Shown one piece after another: positions 61,883 to 64,000 of a stretch of DNA of 64,000 bases. The DNA is taken from NCBI GenBank assembly GCA_018241425.1, contig JAFEDU010000005.1, forward strand, positions 1-64,000, given 5' to 3'. This DNA comes from Pseudomonadota bacterium (GTDB lineage: Bacteria; Pseudomonadota; Gammaproteobacteria; Steroidobacterales; Steroidobacteraceae). The first letter of the stretch is position 1, and every line of letters starts with the position of its first letter. Below the pieces are notes generated by a model. That model saw only the letters and a program-made list of their open reading frames with translations. It ran no database searches and was not told the origin of the DNA. The position numbers and the translations under genes were made by a program.

Positions 61883-62874
61883 AGCGCTTCCTCGACCTCA
61901 ACGACTTCACGCGCGAGGAAGTGCTGTCGCTGCTGGAGCTGGCGCGGCGTCTGGAGAAGCAGCCGGAGCCGCGCGCGCTCGCCGGCAAGATCCTGGGGCT
62001 GGTGTTCTTCAATCCCTCGCTGCGCACGCTGGCCTCCTTCCAGGTGGGCATGGCGCGCCTGGGCGGCACGTCCTTCGTCATCAACCCCGGCCAGGGCACC
62101 TGGCAGCTCGAGACACGCTCCGGGGTCACGATGGACGGCGTGGCGGCCGAGCACGTGCGCGAGGGCATCCCGGTGCTGGCCTCCTACTGCGACGCGCTCG
62201 GCATCCGCGCCTTCGCCGACGGCAAGAACCTGGACGAGGACCTGGCCGAGTCCCGCTTTAGCCTGATGGCGCAGCTGACCGACAAGCCGCTCATCAACCT
62301 CGAGTCGGCGATGAACCATCCGTGCCAGGCGCTCGCGGACTGGAAGACCATGGACGACCTCGCCGTGCCGCGCGCCGGCCGCTTCGTGCTGTCCTGGGCG
62401 TGGCACCCGCGCGCCCTGCCGCTCGCGGTGCCCGCGGCGGCCGTGCACATGGCGGCGCTGCGCGGCATGGAGGTCGTGGTGCTGCGGCCGGAGGGGTTCG
62501 CGCTGCCGCCGGCGGTGATGGAGCGCGCCCGCCGTGCCGCGGCGGCCTCCGGCGGCTCGGTGCGCGAGACGACCGACCGCGAGGAGGCGCTCACCGGGGC
62601 GCAGATCCTGTACGTCAAGGAATGGGGCGCCACCTCCCCCTACGGCGACAGCGAGGCCGACGCGCGCCTGCGCGCGCCGCTGCGGGACTGGTGCGTGCGC
62701 GAGGACTGGTTCGGCGGTGCGCCGGACTGCCGCCTCATGCACTGCCTGCCGGTGCGGCGCAATACCGCCATCGCCGATGCCGTGCTCGACGGGCCGCGCA
62801 GCATCGTGCAGCGCGAGGCCTACAACCGGCTGCCGGCCCAGATGGCCGTGCTCCACCAGATGCTCAAGGCATAA
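61879..62874 (+). CDS. argF': N-acyl-ornithine carbamoyltransferase (acetyl- or succinyl-ornithine type)
   Basis: 331 residues. It carries FFNPSLRTLASF for carbamoyl phosphate, HPCQ, and HCLPVRRN instead of the HCLPA of ordinary ornithine carbamoyltransferases, which places it with the AOTC/SOTC group. In Xanthomonas AOTC, Glu92 (in MDGDTEEH) selects acetyl-ornithine, while Bacteroides SOTC has Pro there; this protein has Ala90 (MDGVAAEH), and Glu92-to-Ala is reported to switch AOTC to succinyl-ornithine. The modified Lys302 of AOTC (RLHVQKA) is Met322 here (RLPAQMA). WAWHPRALPLAVP also looks like SOTC. Substrate is therefore likely N-succinyl-ornithine, but this is inference. Confidence 0.85.
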
Positions 62875-62894
62875 GTACCGAAGGAACCACCGCG

Positions 62895-63827
62895 ATGATC
62901 ATGCACCGCAGCGACCAGGCCCTGGCCATCCGCGCACTGCGCAGCGCCGCACCCTACATCCGCATGTACAAGGGCAAGACCTTCGTGGTGAAGGCCGGCG
63001 GCGGGGTGTTCGCCGACGGCGCCGCCACCCGCGTGCTGGTCGAGCAGATCGCGATCCTGCATTACTTCGGCGTGCGCGTCGTGCTGGTGCACGGCGGCGG
63101 CCCGCAGCTCACCGAGCTGTCGGCCGCCCTCGGGGTGCCGACCCGCATGGTCGAGGGACGCCGCGTCACGGACGAGAAGTCGATCGACGTCACCGCCATG
63201 GTGCTGAATGGGCTGATCAACACGCGCGTGCTCGCCATCTGCCGCGGCCTCGACATCGATGCCGTCGGCATCAGCGGGGTGGATGCGGGCCTGGTGCGGG
63301 CCCACAAGCGGCCGCCGCAGAAGACCAGCGCCGGGGAGCTCGTCGACTATGGCTTCGTCGGCGACATCGACGCGGTGGACACCACGGTCCTGAAGAAGCT
63401 GCTCGAGAACGGCCTCATGCCGGTCGTGAGCCCGCTGTCGGCGGACGAGTCGGGGACCCTGCTCAACATCAATGCCGACACGGTGGCCGCGGCCCTTGGT
63501 GCCGCCCTGGGCGCGGAGAAGCTCATCCTGTGCACCGGGGCCCCGGGCATCCTGGGCGACGTGCGCGACTTAGGCTCGCTGATCTCCTACACCGACGTGC
63601 AGGGACTGAAGCGCCTGCGCGAGGAAGGGCGCATCGCGGAAGGGATGCTGCCCAAGGCGAAGGCGATCGAGGATGCCATCCGCGGCGGCGTGCGCCGCGT
63701 GCACGTGGTCTCCTACCAGTCCCCCGAGGGTATCCTCGGGGAGGTGTTCACCAACGAGGGCACCGGCACCATGATCGTCGCGGACGTCCACGCCCTGCCC
63801 CCCGCCGAGCAGCAGGCCGGTGCATGA
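62895..63827 (+). CDS. argB: Acetylglutamate (acylglutamate) kinase
   Basis: 310 residues. The amino-acid kinase fold has KAGGGVFAD and HGGGPQL glycine loops, the catalytic Asp in NINADTVAAALG and Lys in MLPKAKAIEDAI. It phosphorylates the acyl-glutamate side chain and may be feedback-inhibited by arginine. AAGGAA lies eight bases before ATG 62895. Its stop overlaps argH (ATGA). Unlike Xanthomonas, it is not fused to an acetyltransferase domain. Confidence 0.94.
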   Translation: MIMHRSDQALAIRALRSAAPYIRMYKGKTFVVKAGGGVFADGAATRVLVEQIAILHYFGVRVVLVHGGGPQLTELSAALGVPTRMVEGRRVTDEKSIDVTAMVLNGLINTRVLAICRGLDIDAVGISGVDAGLVRAHKRPPQKTSAGELVDYGFVGDIDAVDTTVLKKLLENGLMPVVSPLSADESGTLLNINADTVAAALGAALGAEKLILCTGAPGILGDVRDLGSLISYTDVQGLKRLREEGRIAEGMLPKAKAIEDAIRGGVRRVHVVSYQSPEGILGEVFTNEGTGTMIVADVHALPPAEQQAGA

Positions 63828-64000
63828 GCCGGCTGTGGGACAAGGGCGGCACGCTCGATGCGCGCGTGCTCGCCTACACCGCGGGCGAGGACCACGCGCT
63901 CGATGAGCGCCTGGTGGCCTACGACGTGCGCGCCTCCATTGCGCACGCGCGCATGCTGGCTGCGCAGGGACTGATCTCCGCCGCCGACGCTGCCGCCATC
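63824..64000 (+). CDS. argH: Argininosuccinate lyase (partial, N-terminal)
   Basis: 59 residues are visible before the window ends. The start MSRLWDKGG and the following DARVLAYTAGEDHALDERLV-like stretch match the N-terminus of argininosuccinate lyase, last step of arginine synthesis. The ATG overlaps the argB stop by four bases. Confidence 0.88.
   Translation, partial: MSRLWDKGGTLDARVLAYTAGEDHALDERLVAYDVRASIAHARMLAAQGLISAADAAAI

Overview
The window is GC-rich, gene-dense chromosomal DNA with no rRNA, tRNA, CRISPR array, insertion sequence or phage gene that I could find. The gene set, an E. coli-type LexA operator, sigma-54/NtrC control of a P-II gene, ArgR/ARG-box control of an arginine operon, and proteins typical of Xanthomonadales and Nevskiales (double-length UvrA, PA0069-type radical SAM protein, TamA/TamB, acyl-ornithine-type arginine enzymes) point to a gammaproteobacterium near Xanthomonadales/Nevskiales. 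The species cannot be named from this sequence.

Layout. 1-190: start of a Cys-rich bufferin-like (BufA2) metallophore, cut by the window edge. 527-6235: a UvrA of 1902 residues, two UvrA units in one chain. 6339-8855: a zinc-ribbon protein and an exported M3 metallopeptidase. 8830-11060: a two-domain SPOR-like protein whose mRNA leader is a class I cyclic-di-GMP riboswitch. 11175-15011: NlpC/P60 lipoprotein, NAD(P)-binding protein, and a membrane Ser/Thr kinase with a PEGA domain. 15169-17299: a PA0069-type radical SAM protein interrupted by a 340-residue LAGLIDADG intein exactly at the third Fe-S cysteine, with a full LexA operator touching its start codon. 17334-24210: small membrane proteins, AI-2E-type transporter, IlvA, a coiled-coil FHA protein, a hydrolase and a small lipoprotein.

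24260-33200 is one tightly packed minus-strand run: ilvB, exported amidohydrolase, gloA, ndvB-like GH17-GT2 glucan synthase, DMT transporter, and a VOC protein with a histone-like Lys/Ala tail, closed by a strong hairpin. The small subunit gene ilvN lies on the opposite strand, divergent from ilvB. 33986-49318 holds M1 aminopeptidase, quinone oxidoreductase, a sigma-54/NtrC-type P-II gene, a ferredoxin-reductase-like flavoprotein, pyruvate carboxylase, a tandem pair of isoaspartyl peptidases (one exported, one cytosolic), a GlxA-type regulator with an isochorismatase, and an orphan FlhC-like regulator. 49364-56771: nudC, an NRDE protein, and tamA-tamB.

56842-64000 is an arginine operon: argR behind a promoter with two ARG boxes 21 bp apart, then argG, an uncharacterised P-loop protein, argC, argD, an acyl-ornithine carbamoyltransferase, argB and argH (cut by the window end). 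The carbamoyltransferase has Ala where acetyl-ornithine enzymes carry Glu, and lacks their modified Lys, so N-succinyl-ornithine is a real possibility as substrate. The P-loop protein is the part of the operon with no assignable function. The most interesting loci are the SOS-controlled intein-split radical SAM gene, the riboswitch-SPOR pair, and the arginine operon with its unknown ATPase-like member.
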